In this document: one piece after another, positions 26,001-33,356 of the stretch
Numbering within the stretch: the first letter of the stretch is position 1
How the letters are laid out: the number at the start of each line of letters is the position of its first letter
NCBI RefSeq assembly: GCF_012273515.2
Contig: NZ_CP050975.2
Span: 3,720,001 to 3,784,000 of the forward strand
DNA from: Streptomyces sp. RPA4-2
Lineage (GTDB): Bacteria > Actinomycetota > Actinomycetes > Streptomycetales > Streptomycetaceae
DNA: 64,000 nucleotides
Reading direction: 5' to 3'
Notes under the pieces: generated by a model
Told to the model about the DNA's origin: nothing
Seen by the model: the letters and a program-made list of their open reading frames with translations, nothing else
The model's database searches: none
Position numbers and translations under genes: made by a program

Positions 26001-26514
26001 GCCGCTCGCCCGTCTCGTTGTCGTGGTCGACGACCTGGACGCGCTGCTCTCCCCCGCGCTGGGGTCGCCGGGCCGGCCGGCCGCCGGTTCGGTCGTACGC
26101 GCCTTGGAAGCCGTGGCGCGTGAGGGCGACCGGCTCGGTGTCCATCTCGTGGCGGCCGCCTCGGACGACGGGCGGGCGGCGGCCAGTGAGCCGGGGCGTT
26201 CCGCGGGGCTCCGTGTCGCCCTGGACCCGGTGTCACCCGGGGCCGACGAACCCGCCCCCGGGCGTGGGCGGTTGTTCACGCCGGACGGCCGGGTCACGCC
26301 CTTCCAGGCCGGGCGGGTCACGGGGCGCATTCCGCGGACGGCGACGCTGCGGCCGACGGTCGTGGCCCTCGAGTGGCAGCGTATGGGGGATCCGCCGGCG
26401 CGGCGGCCCGTGCGGGAGTTGGGCAACGGGCCGACGGATCTGGCGTTGTTGGCCAGTGCGTTGGAGCGGGCGGCGAGGTCGGTGGCGGCCGCCGAGGTTC
26501 CGTCCCTCCTCTGA
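23005..26514 (+). CDS. FHA-domain FtsK/SpoIIIE-type ATPase
   Basis: A 1169-residue protein. An FHA domain covers about 112-205 (HIGRSVEADVPLDDPDVSRL, ADLGSTNGTTLDG), which binds phosphothreonine peptides. A disordered, charged linker follows with HGEYG repeats (about 389-410). The C-terminal half contains an FtsK-like P-loop domain: Walker A GPPGSGRTE (about 847-855) and Walker B LVVVVDDLD (about 1003-1011). Only one P-loop is evident and no membrane helix is clear, unlike EccC or chromosomal FtsK. Architecture recalls EssC, which also joins FHA and FtsK domains. It is divergent from two kinases, suggesting phospho-dependent control. The ribosome site is weak, so the start is approximate. Confidence 0.85.
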   Translation: MQIRLTVVDPLGPPSEPRGRATACDVLVTAPAGTALAAVASGLASAVGGDGSAAPSERSREPGGGPVVLYAGAERLDGQRCTLGEPPLTDGAVLSLGAPTEPGPDVDEEAAQLHVVAGPDAGGVHLLHGGRIHIGRSVEADVPLDDPDVSRLHCAVTVSPEGRVTVADLGSTNGTTLDGTRVTARPVGFPPGALLRVGESALRLAPPGGPGSVGTAPDGEGHVRVSTTAGTGARPDPASARVASVPRARTPDAPEPPRDDTRHAYGSTRWEATEDATGTRTHGRAVPPAAPSASPAAPAAPSAVPPVVPEQGGAPGIESRWPERSGPGTTSAGDLARSPAGPDQGARKGTPPRGTELPPGERKRGGLGAWARRLTGSRGEPTDTGQDPYEYGEHGEYGEHGEYGQHGENHAAESTADRGTAQMPESWPDPATLLLTALGPGSRLWERGPGHPEALTVRLGTADRATPHGSGLLPAVPVTAGLREAGALGLAGPRARLAGLARSVVAQLAALHSPDTLEIVLLSTDRSRPVEERTAEWAWLGWLPHLRPAHGQDCRLLLAYDREQATARTDELLRRLEDHLAEADGGHATHSRGAGTTGPGARPRPYDEADHIPLDTRAAGRRPSWARDQDPADRGGTAGTDPDRDFDGPYTLVVVDGDPGGADVREAVLRLAHEGPRAGIHVLCLAETAAASPASPVTKTYEAACSASPAFRECGAVALLSGDVATALRLMRVASGGPVGHGTVATVDAVSRAWAERFARALAPLRTDGAHGDRHTRVSAPLPHVARLLDELGLARATPASLMARWADAADDTESLGGRGRAVLGAGPRGPLAVDLPAEGPHLLIEGPPGSGRTELLRSIAASLAAAERPDRLGIVLVDGRDSTGGPGAAQGGEGLRVCTDLPHVTTHLTANDPVRMREFAQSLSAELKRRAELLGRLGFAEWHTHREVSGRFVGQRAVRPAPGTPSDASSGAADLDTPPSSTLRLRPAATRARAEPGPPLARLVVVVDDLDALLSPALGSPGRPAAGSVVRALEAVAREGDRLGVHLVAAASDDGRAAASEPGRSAGLRVALDPVSPGADEPAPGRGRLFTPDGRVTPFQAGRVTGRIPRTATLRPTVVALEWQRMGDPPARRPVRELGNGPTDLALLASALERAARSVAAAEVPSLL

Positions 26515-26523
26515 CCCCGTTGC

Positions 26524-26630
26524 CCTCGCCCCGTCCCCGGGGGCTCCGCCCCGGACCCCGCCAAGGGGCTGCCGCCCCTGGACCCCCGCATCGCCCGAAG
26601 GGCTCGTCCTCAAACGCCGGACGGGCTGAA
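26524..26630. repeat. Dispersed GC-rich repeat, copy 2 (left arm)
   Basis: Starts just past the FHA-FtsK stop with a GC-rich hairpin (CCGGGGGCTCCGCCCCGG) and ends in a 30-bp arm (26601-26630) that is the near-exact reverse complement of 26811-26840. The same arm sequence is in the kinase-prfB gap. Confidence 0.75.
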
Positions 26631-26810
26631 AATGCGCGCCCGCGCTGGAGATGCGGGCGCGAGCCGGAGGGTTTCGGGCTCACCCTGGAGGTGCGGGTGC
26701 GAGCCGAAGGTGCGGGCGCGCGCTCCGCAGATACGGGCACGAGCCGGAGGTCTCGGGTGCGAGCCGGAGGTTTCGGGTGCGAGCGGATGGCTTCGGCCAG
26801 GGGCATGTCT
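26631..26810. repeat. Nine imperfect 20-bp tandem units between inverted repeats
   Basis: Eight units in strict 20-bp register (26631, 26651, ... 26771) share a consensus close to TTTCGGGTGCGAGCCGGAGG; a ninth degenerate unit (26791-26810) completes exactly 180 bp. The 30-bp inverted arms lie immediately outside. No gene is encoded. Confidence 0.8.
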
Positions 26811-26945
26811 TTCAGCCCGTCCGGCGTTCGAGGACGAGGCCGTTCAGGCCGAACGGGGGTCTGGGGGCGGAGCCCCCGGGTACGGGCCGGGACGGCACAA
26901 CGGCCGCCGGCCACCCTCCAGGGGCGCGGGGAACTGCGCGACCAG
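26811..26945. repeat. Right arm of the inverted repeat plus a second dispersed motif
   Basis: 26811-26840 is the right inverted arm, running into a GC-rich hairpin (GGGGGCGGAGCCCCCG). At 26921-26945 lies GGGGCGCGGGGAACTGCGCG, which recurs with small changes at 61115-61141. Confidence 0.75.
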
Positions 26946-27132
26946 CCCCCACCCACGCGCACCCGAAGAACCACCCACCCGGGCCGGCCAGGCCGGCAGT
27001 CCACGTCACGACCCAATCACGATCGCTCACTTGACACCGCAGGCGCTCTTGCCGCCCTTAAGGCCCCGGGCGTAGACCAGACCGCACGGGACAGCGCCGG
27101 ACGTTCGACGAGGAACGAGGAACGGGGCAGTG
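26946..27132. other. Upstream region of the second sugar importer
   Basis: No gene was seen. TTGACA at 27031-27036 is a perfect -35 hexamer, but no good -10 box lies 16-18 bases downstream (CCCTTAAGG is the best AT-rich patch), so the promoter is only tentative. The expected leader to the lipoprotein gene would be about 60-70 bases. Confidence 0.35.
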
Positions 27133-28539
27133 ATGCGCAGATCGCTTCGTACAGACAGGTCGCCCACCCACTCGACGCACAGGGCCGCACAGGCCGCCGC
27201 AGCCGCCGTCATCGTCGGCGCACTCACCCTCACCGCATGCGGCGGTGGCGACGACAAGAAGAGCGACGACGGCAAGAGCCCCGCCAGTAGCGGCGACACG
27301 GCGGGCAGCGGCGGGGGCGTCAGTCTGCCCAAGCTCGACGGCGCGAGCCTGGAGGTCGCCGCCGTGTGGACGGGGCCCGAACAGGCCAACTTCAAGAAGG
27401 TGCTGGCGGAGTTCGAGAAGCGCACCGGCGCGAAGGTCACCTTCGTCCCCGCGCAGGACCCGATCATCAACTTCCTCGGTTCGAAGATCGCCGGCGGCGC
27501 GCCGCCGGACGTCGCGCTGCTCCCCCAGGTCGGCGCCATCAAGCAGGCCGTCGAGAAGAAGTGGGCCAAGCCGGTCGGCGCCGAGGCCCAGGCCCAGCTC
27601 GCCAAGAACTACTCGCAGGGCTGGCAGGACCTCGGCAAGGTCGACGGCAAGCAGTACGCCGTGTACTACAAGGCGGCCAACAAGTCGCTGGTCTGGTACA
27701 ACACGAAGGTCTTCGAGAACGCGGGGGCGAAGGAGCCCACCACCTGGAAGGACTTCCTCTCCACCGCCCAGACCGTCTACGACTCCGGGGTGACCCCTGT
27801 CTCCGTGGGAGGCGCGGACGGCTGGACCCTCACCGACTGGTTCGAGAACATCTATCTCTCCCAGGCCGGTCCGGAGAAGTACGACCAGCTCGCCCAGCAC
27901 AAGATCAAGTGGACGGACCCGTCCGTGAAGGACGCCCTGACCACGCTCGCCCAGCTGTGGGGCAACAAGAACTACATCGCGGGCGGCCCGGACGGCGCGC
28001 TGCAGACGGAGTTCCCGGCCTCGGTGACGCAGACGTTCACCGGCGGCGACCAGCCGAAGGCGGGCATGGTCTTCGAGGGCGACTTCGTGGGCGTCAACAT
28101 CGCGGAGACGAAGGCGAAGATCGGCACGGACGCGAAGGTGTTCCCGTTCCCGGCGGTGGGTGCCAAGGCGCCCGTGGTCAGCGGTGGTGACGCGGCCGTC
28201 GTCCTGAAGGACTCCAAGGCGGCCCAGGCACTGGTCACCTTCCTGGCCTCCCCGGACGCGGCGACCATCCAGGCGAAGCTCGGCGGCTATCTCTCCCCCA
28301 ACAAGAGCGTGGCGAACTCCGCGTATCCGAACGCCGTGCAGCAGTCGATGGCGAAGGCCCTGATCGCCGCCGGCGACGACTTCCGCTTCGACATGTCCGA
28401 CCAGGCCCCGCAGTCCTTCGGCGGTACGCCCGGCAAGGGCGAGTGGAAGGACCTGCAGGACTTCCTGAAGAACCCCAAGAACGTGGCGGGGACGCAGGCG
28501 AAACTGGAGGCCGACGCGGCCGCGGCGTACAAGGGCTGA
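27133..28539 (+). CDS. Carbohydrate ABC transporter, substrate-binding lipoprotein
   Basis: A solute-binding lipoprotein of about 468 residues. The signal peptide ends in the lipobox LTAC, followed by a Gly/Asp/Lys/Ser linker. The body has features of the alpha-glucoside/carbohydrate binding class (VAAVWTGPEQANFKKVLAEF, VYYKAANKSLVWYNTKVF, MVFEGDFVGVNIAETK). GTG at 27130 is an alternative start one codon earlier. Followed after 7 bp by a permease. With the next two genes it makes an importer of AglEFG-like layout; the sugar cannot be deduced. Confidence 0.92.
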   Translation: MRRSLRTDRSPTHSTHRAAQAAAAAVIVGALTLTACGGGDDKKSDDGKSPASSGDTAGSGGGVSLPKLDGASLEVAAVWTGPEQANFKKVLAEFEKRTGAKVTFVPAQDPIINFLGSKIAGGAPPDVALLPQVGAIKQAVEKKWAKPVGAEAQAQLAKNYSQGWQDLGKVDGKQYAVYYKAANKSLVWYNTKVFENAGAKEPTTWKDFLSTAQTVYDSGVTPVSVGGADGWTLTDWFENIYLSQAGPEKYDQLAQHKIKWTDPSVKDALTTLAQLWGNKNYIAGGPDGALQTEFPASVTQTFTGGDQPKAGMVFEGDFVGVNIAETKAKIGTDAKVFPFPAVGAKAPVVSGGDAAVVLKDSKAAQALVTFLASPDAATIQAKLGGYLSPNKSVANSAYPNAVQQSMAKALIAAGDDFRFDMSDQAPQSFGGTPGKGEWKDLQDFLKNPKNVAGTQAKLEADAAAAYKG

Positions 28540-28546
28540 TCCGGCG

Positions 28547-29890
28547 ATGACGTCGGCAACGGCGGGAGGGGTCGGCCCGACCCCTCCCGCGGCAACACGG
28601 CGCAAGAGCGTGACCGGTACCCGTAGGGCCGTGGCAGTGCTGTTCCTGCTGCCCTGCCTCGTGCTGCTCGGCGCGCTCGTGGTCTACCCGATCGGGTACT
28701 CGCTGGTCCGCAGCTTCCTCAACCAGTCCGGTGACGGATTCGCCGGATTCGACAACTACAAGGCGCTGTTCACGGACGACGGGATTCGCGCCGCGCTCAA
28801 GAACAACGTCATCTGGGTCGTGTTCGCGCCCACCACCGCGACCGCGCTCGGTCTCGTCTTCGCGGTACTCACCGAACGGGTGCGCTGGGGCACGGCGTTC
28901 AAGCTGGTCGTCTTCATGCCGATGGCGATCTCGATGCTCGCCGCGGGGATCATCTTCCGGCTGGTGTACGACCAGGACCCGGACAAGGGGGTGGCGAACG
29001 CGGTCTGGGTCGGGGTGCACGACACCTTCGCGGAGTCGTCCGCGTTCCCGAAGGCCCACCCGGGACGGCAGTCGCCGCTCCGGCCGGAGAAGGGCGGGTT
29101 CGTCACCGGCCAGGCGGTGCGGGCGGGGCAGTCCGTCGCCCTGCCGCTCGTCGGTGTCGCTCCCGACCAGATGCCCGGCAGCGCGAAGAAGGCCGTACAG
29201 GCCGCCGTCGAGCCGGGCAAGGTCACCGGTACGGCCTGGCAGGACTTCACCCGCGGCAAGGGCGTCGGCAGGCTCGGGCAGGCCGACCCGAGTGAGCTGG
29301 GCTACGCCGGCATGAAGGTCGAGGCCCTCAAGGGCGGCAAGGTGGTCGCCTCCACGAAGGTGCGCGACAACGGCACGTTCACGCTGCCGGCCCAGGCCGA
29401 CGGGGCCCTGCTCCGGCTCCCCGCGAGCAACTTCAAGGAGCCGTACAACGGCCTCGACTGGCTCGGCCCGTCCCTGGTCACCCCGGCGATCATCGGCTCG
29501 TACATCTGGATGTGGGCCGGTTTCGCGATGGTGCTGATCGCGGCGGGGCTCGCGGGTCTGCCGCGGGAACTGCTGGAGGCCGCCCGGGTCGACGGCGCGA
29601 ACGAGTGGCAGGTCTTCAGAAGGGTCACGGTGCCGCTGCTCGCGCCGGTGCTCGCGGTCGTCGCCGTCACCCTGATGATCAACGTCCTCAAGGTCTTCGA
29701 CCTGGTCTTCATCATCGCGCCGGGCTCCTCCCAGGACGACGCCAACGTGCTGGCCCTGGAGCTGTACCGCAAGGGCTTCTCCGAGGACCAGCCGGGCATA
29801 GCGAGCGCCATCGCGGTGTTCCTGCTGCTGCTCGTGATCCCGGTGATGCTCTTCAACATCCGACGGCTCCGGCGGGAGGTACGGCGATGA
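28547..29890 (+). CDS. Carbohydrate ABC permease with large periplasmic-type insertion
   Basis: A 447-residue permease, about 150 longer than the usual 300. Helices 1-3 are at about 25-140. Residues about 145-305 are hydrophilic and interrupt the membrane domain. The C-terminal part has the remaining helices and the EAA loop (LLEAARVDGANEWQVFRRVTV). The inserted segment contains a beta-rich, carboxypeptidase-regulatory-like stretch (MKVEALKGGKVVASTKVRDNG). AglF-type alpha-glucoside permeases also carry such extra domains (from memory). Stop overlaps the next gene (ATGA). Confidence 0.92.
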   Translation: MTSATAGGVGPTPPAATRRKSVTGTRRAVAVLFLLPCLVLLGALVVYPIGYSLVRSFLNQSGDGFAGFDNYKALFTDDGIRAALKNNVIWVVFAPTTATALGLVFAVLTERVRWGTAFKLVVFMPMAISMLAAGIIFRLVYDQDPDKGVANAVWVGVHDTFAESSAFPKAHPGRQSPLRPEKGGFVTGQAVRAGQSVALPLVGVAPDQMPGSAKKAVQAAVEPGKVTGTAWQDFTRGKGVGRLGQADPSELGYAGMKVEALKGGKVVASTKVRDNGTFTLPAQADGALLRLPASNFKEPYNGLDWLGPSLVTPAIIGSYIWMWAGFAMVLIAAGLAGLPRELLEAARVDGANEWQVFRRVTVPLLAPVLAVVAVTLMINVLKVFDLVFIIAPGSSQDDANVLALELYRKGFSEDQPGIASAIAVFLLLLVIPVMLFNIRRLRREVRR

Positions 29891-30798
29891 CCACACACGC
29901 CGGCACGGTCACCAAGGCCACGCCCGTCACCGCCCGGGAGAAGGCCAGGACCTCGCTCGGCTCCCGCCTCGCGAGCGGCGTCAGCGGCGGGATCGTACGC
30001 GTCTTCCTGCTGCTCGTCGGCCTGTTCTGGCTGGTGCCGACCATCGGGCTGCTGCTGTCCTCGCTGCGCAGGCCGGCGGACATGAGCGCGTCCGGCTGGT
30101 GGAAGGTGTTCAGCGAGCCCTCGCAGCTCACCGTGGACAGCTACCAGAAGCTCCTGGAGAACAGCGACATCACCAACTCGCTGCTGAACACGGTGCTGAT
30201 CACGGTTCCGGCGACCCTCCTGGTCGTGGTGATCGGCTCGCTCGCGGGCTACGCCTTCGCCTGGATGGAGTTCCCGGGCCGCGACTGGTGGTTCCTCGGC
30301 ACGGTCGGCCTGCTGGTCGTCCCCGTGCAGGTGGCGCTGATCCCGATCGCCGAACTCTTCGGGAAGATCGGCATCTTCGGAACGATCTTCGGTGTGATCC
30401 TCTTCCACGTGGGCTTCGGTCTGCCCTTCGCGGTGTTCCTGCTGCGGAACTTCTTCGCGGAGATCCCGCGGGAGCTGCTGGAGGCGGCCCGGCTGGACGG
30501 CGCGGGTGAACTGCGCCTGTTCGTACGGGTCGTGATGCCGCTCGGCGGTCCCGCGATCGCCTCGCTGGGCATCTTCCAGTTCCTGTGGGTGTGGAACGAC
30601 ATGCTGGTCGCGCTGGTGTTCTCCGACTCGGGCAGCCAGCCGATCACGGTCGCCCTCCAGACCCAGGTACGCCAGTTCGGCAACAACATCGATGTGCTGG
30701 CACCGGGCGCCTTCATCTCGATGGTGATCCCGCTGGCCGTGTTCTTCGCGTTCCAGCGGCAGTTCGTGTCCGGCGTGATGGCGGGCGCCGTCAAGTAG
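29887..30798 (+). CDS. Carbohydrate ABC permease (MalG-like)
   Basis: A 303-residue permease with about six helices and an EAA loop (LLEAARLDGAGELRLFVRVVM), ending in VMAGAVK. It overlaps the upstream permease by four bases. No ATPase gene follows; the operon ends in a hairpin at 30816-30848, so a shared MsiK-type ATPase is expected. Confidence 0.93.
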   Translation: MTTHAGTVTKATPVTAREKARTSLGSRLASGVSGGIVRVFLLLVGLFWLVPTIGLLLSSLRRPADMSASGWWKVFSEPSQLTVDSYQKLLENSDITNSLLNTVLITVPATLLVVVIGSLAGYAFAWMEFPGRDWWFLGTVGLLVVPVQVALIPIAELFGKIGIFGTIFGVILFHVGFGLPFAVFLLRNFFAEIPRELLEAARLDGAGELRLFVRVVMPLGGPAIASLGIFQFLWVWNDMLVALVFSDSGSQPITVALQTQVRQFGNNIDVLAPGAFISMVIPLAVFFAFQRQFVSGVMAGAVK

Positions 30799-30815
30799 CG
30801 GTACGGCAGGCGGGT

Positions 30816-30848
30816 CGAGGGGCGGACCGGACACCGGTTCGCCCCTCG
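30816..30848 (+). terminator. Hairpin terminator of the second sugar importer
   Basis: A 15-bp stem (CGAGGGGCGGACCGG against CCGGTTCGCCCCTCG, one G-T wobble) with a 3-base loop, 18 bases past the stop. Confidence 0.8.
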
Positions 30849-30920
30849 GCGTTCACCCGGGGTCCCCCATATGCCACATCTGGCGTAACCAAGTCACCCC
30901 TTCGGCCGTTGCCGGGCAGT

Positions 30921-33215
30921 ATGCCCGCGCCGACCCATGGATGTCCGTTGCCCAGGTTCAGTGTCATCGTCCCCGCGTACAAGGTTCAGGCGTACCTGCA
31001 CGAATGCCTCGAATCCGTGCTGGAGCAGTCCTTCCCCGACCTCGAACTGATCGCCGTCGACGACTGTTCACCCGACGCCTGTGGCGCGATCATCGACGAG
31101 TTCGCCGAGCGTGACGCCCGTGTCCGTCCCGTGCGTCTGCCGCGGAACGTGGGCCTGGGACACGCCCGCAACGCGGGGCTCGCCCAGGCCACCGGCGACT
31201 ATCTGGTCTTCCTGGACGGCGACGACACCCTCACACCGGACGCGCTGCACGCCATCGCCGACCGGTTGAAGGAGACCGGCGAACCGGACGTCCTGGTCTA
31301 CGACTACGCGCGCACCTACTGGTCGGGCGAGGCGGTCCGCAACCAGTTCGCGGCGCACCTCACCGAGGAGGGCCCGGCGCCCTTCCGGCTCGACGACCGG
31401 CCGGGGCTGCTCAAGGTCCTGATGGTGGTGTGGAACAAGGCGTACCGGCGGGAGTTCGTCGAACGCGCGGGCTTCACCTTCCCGCCCGGGTACTACGAGG
31501 ACACGCCGTGGACGTACCCGGTGCTGACCTCCGCCGAGACGATCGCGACCCTCGACCGGGTCTGTGTGCACTACCGCCAGCGCCGCCAGGGCAACATCCT
31601 CGGCACCAGCAGCCGCAAGCACTTCGACATCTTCGCCCAGTACGACCGGGTCTTCGCGCACCTCGACGCGCACCCGGAGCTGGAGCACTGGCGCCCGGTC
31701 CTGTTCCGCCGCATGGTCGACCACCTCTCGACGGTGTTCACCAAGCGGGGCCGGCTGCCGCGCGGCACCCGCGCCGAGTTCCTGCGCGCGGCCCGCGCCC
31801 ACTACCGCCGCCACCGCGCGCCGGGCGCGCCGGTCAGCCTGCGCACCCGTGTCCGGCACGCCCTGGTCCGGCTCGGCAACCACCGCACGTACCGGCTGCT
31901 GTCGCTGGCGTCACGCGTCCACAAGAAGACGCTGCGCCGCACCAAGGAACTGCTCCGCGGGGCCCGCGGCGCGGCGCTCCAGTTCCACTACCGTGTGCAG
32001 CTCCGCCTCCCGCTGCGCGCCGACCGCGCCGTCTTCTCCAGCTACTGGGGGCGCGGTCACGGCTGCAACCCCGGCGCCCTGGAGTCCGCGTTCCGTGATC
32101 TCGCGCCGCACATCCGCACCGCGTGGATCGCGCACCCCGAGCACCACCACACGATCCCGTCGGCGACGCACGGGCTGCGGCCCGGCTCGGCCGGGTACTG
32201 GACGGCGTTGGCCCGCTCCAAGTACCTGGTCAACAACGTCAACTTCGACCGCAGGCTGGTCAAGCGGCGCGGCCAGATCATGATCCAGACCCAGCACGGG
32301 ACCCCGCTCAAGCACATGGGTCTCGATCTGCAGGACCGCCCGGCCGCCGCCCGCGGCACGGACTTCGCCGAACTGCTGCGCAGCGCCGACAAGTGGGACT
32401 ACTGCCTGTCCGGCAACCGCCACTCCACCCTGGTCTGGGAGCGCGTCTTCCCGGCCGCCTTCACCACGCTGGAGTACGGTCTGCCGCGCAACGACGTCTT
32501 CCAGCGGGCGACTTCGGCGGACGTGGCGCGGCTGCGCGAGTCCCTGGGCATCCCCGCGGGCACGGTCGCGGTCCTGTACGCGCCGACGCACCGCGACTAC
32601 CGGCTCACCCAGCGCCTCACCCTCGACCTGGAGCGCGTCCTGCGCCGGCTCGGCCCGCGCTTCGTCGTGCTGGCCCGCTCCCACCACGCGTACGCGGGTC
32701 CCCTCACCGCCGTCCCCGGGAGCCGGCTCATCGACGTCTCCGACCACCCGAGCGTCGAGTCCCTCTGTCTCGCCTCGGACGCGCTGGTCACCGACTACTC
32801 GTCCCTGATGTTCGACTACGCGGTCCTCGACCGGCCGATCGTGGTCCACGCGGACGACTGGGAGGCGTACGAGGCCTCCCGCGGGACCTACTTCGACGTG
32901 CGTGCCTTCCCGCCGGGCGAGGTCGCGCGGAGCGAGGACGAGCTGATCGACATCTTCGCGGGCGGACGGTGGAGCGGCTCCCGTTCGGCGCGGCTGCGGG
33001 CCACGTTCCGCGAGCGTTTCTGCCCGTACGAGGACGGGTTCGCCGCCGAGCGGGTGGTGCGCCATGTCGTACTGGGCGAGAACGGCGGGCTGCCGCGGGC
33101 CCTCCCGCTCGCCGAGCGCCACCCGGTCGCGTCGGCCGCCCGGACCCAGCCGGTGCCGCCTCTCGCCACGGTGCCCGCGCCCGGTTCTCCCGCCCCCGTC
33201 ACCGAGACCCTCTGA
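30921..33215 (+). CDS. GT2 glycosyltransferase - TagF-like glycerophosphotransferase fusion (copy 1)
   Basis: About 764 residues with two catalytic modules. Residues 10-260 are a GT2 fold (FSVIVPAYKVQAYLHECLES, VDDCSPD, LDGDDTL with the metal-binding DD). Residues about 380-740 match CDP-glycerol glycerophosphotransferases: NNVNFDRRLVKR, TQHGTPLKHMG (about 455), YAPTHRDYR, SHHAYAG, TDYSSLMFDY (about 625). It could transfer both a sugar and a polyol phosphate to a wall polymer. No membrane helix; probably a peripheral cytoplasmic enzyme. The ATG at 30921 is used; a TTG at 30948 would give MPRFSVIVP, matching the two paralogues that follow, and may be the real start. Confidence 0.88.
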   Translation: MPAPTHGCPLPRFSVIVPAYKVQAYLHECLESVLEQSFPDLELIAVDDCSPDACGAIIDEFAERDARVRPVRLPRNVGLGHARNAGLAQATGDYLVFLDGDDTLTPDALHAIADRLKETGEPDVLVYDYARTYWSGEAVRNQFAAHLTEEGPAPFRLDDRPGLLKVLMVVWNKAYRREFVERAGFTFPPGYYEDTPWTYPVLTSAETIATLDRVCVHYRQRRQGNILGTSSRKHFDIFAQYDRVFAHLDAHPELEHWRPVLFRRMVDHLSTVFTKRGRLPRGTRAEFLRAARAHYRRHRAPGAPVSLRTRVRHALVRLGNHRTYRLLSLASRVHKKTLRRTKELLRGARGAALQFHYRVQLRLPLRADRAVFSSYWGRGHGCNPGALESAFRDLAPHIRTAWIAHPEHHHTIPSATHGLRPGSAGYWTALARSKYLVNNVNFDRRLVKRRGQIMIQTQHGTPLKHMGLDLQDRPAAARGTDFAELLRSADKWDYCLSGNRHSTLVWERVFPAAFTTLEYGLPRNDVFQRATSADVARLRESLGIPAGTVAVLYAPTHRDYRLTQRLTLDLERVLRRLGPRFVVLARSHHAYAGPLTAVPGSRLIDVSDHPSVESLCLASDALVTDYSSLMFDYAVLDRPIVVHADDWEAYEASRGTYFDVRAFPPGEVARSEDELIDIFAGGRWSGSRSARLRATFRERFCPYEDGFAAERVVRHVVLGENGGLPRALPLAERHPVASAARTQPVPPLATVPAPGSPAPVTETL

Positions 33216-33356
33216 ACCGGAGCAGGCATGCCCTCCAGCCCCTCCCGGCCCACGCCGTCCCGGCCCGCCACCTGGCGTCCGGCCGGCCGGCCGGGGCGAT
33301 GACAACCCGCCTCAGCGCTCCCCGAGACCTCAGCTCCCTGTGAGAGAAAGAGCAGA

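Noticed and set aside
23005..26514. Type VII secretion locus
   Set aside because: No WXG100, EccB/D or mycosin genes nearby and only one ATPase domain; kept as a question only.
26631..26810. Possible CRISPR array
   Set aside because: Units are contiguous and imperfect with no unique spacers, and no cas genes are present.
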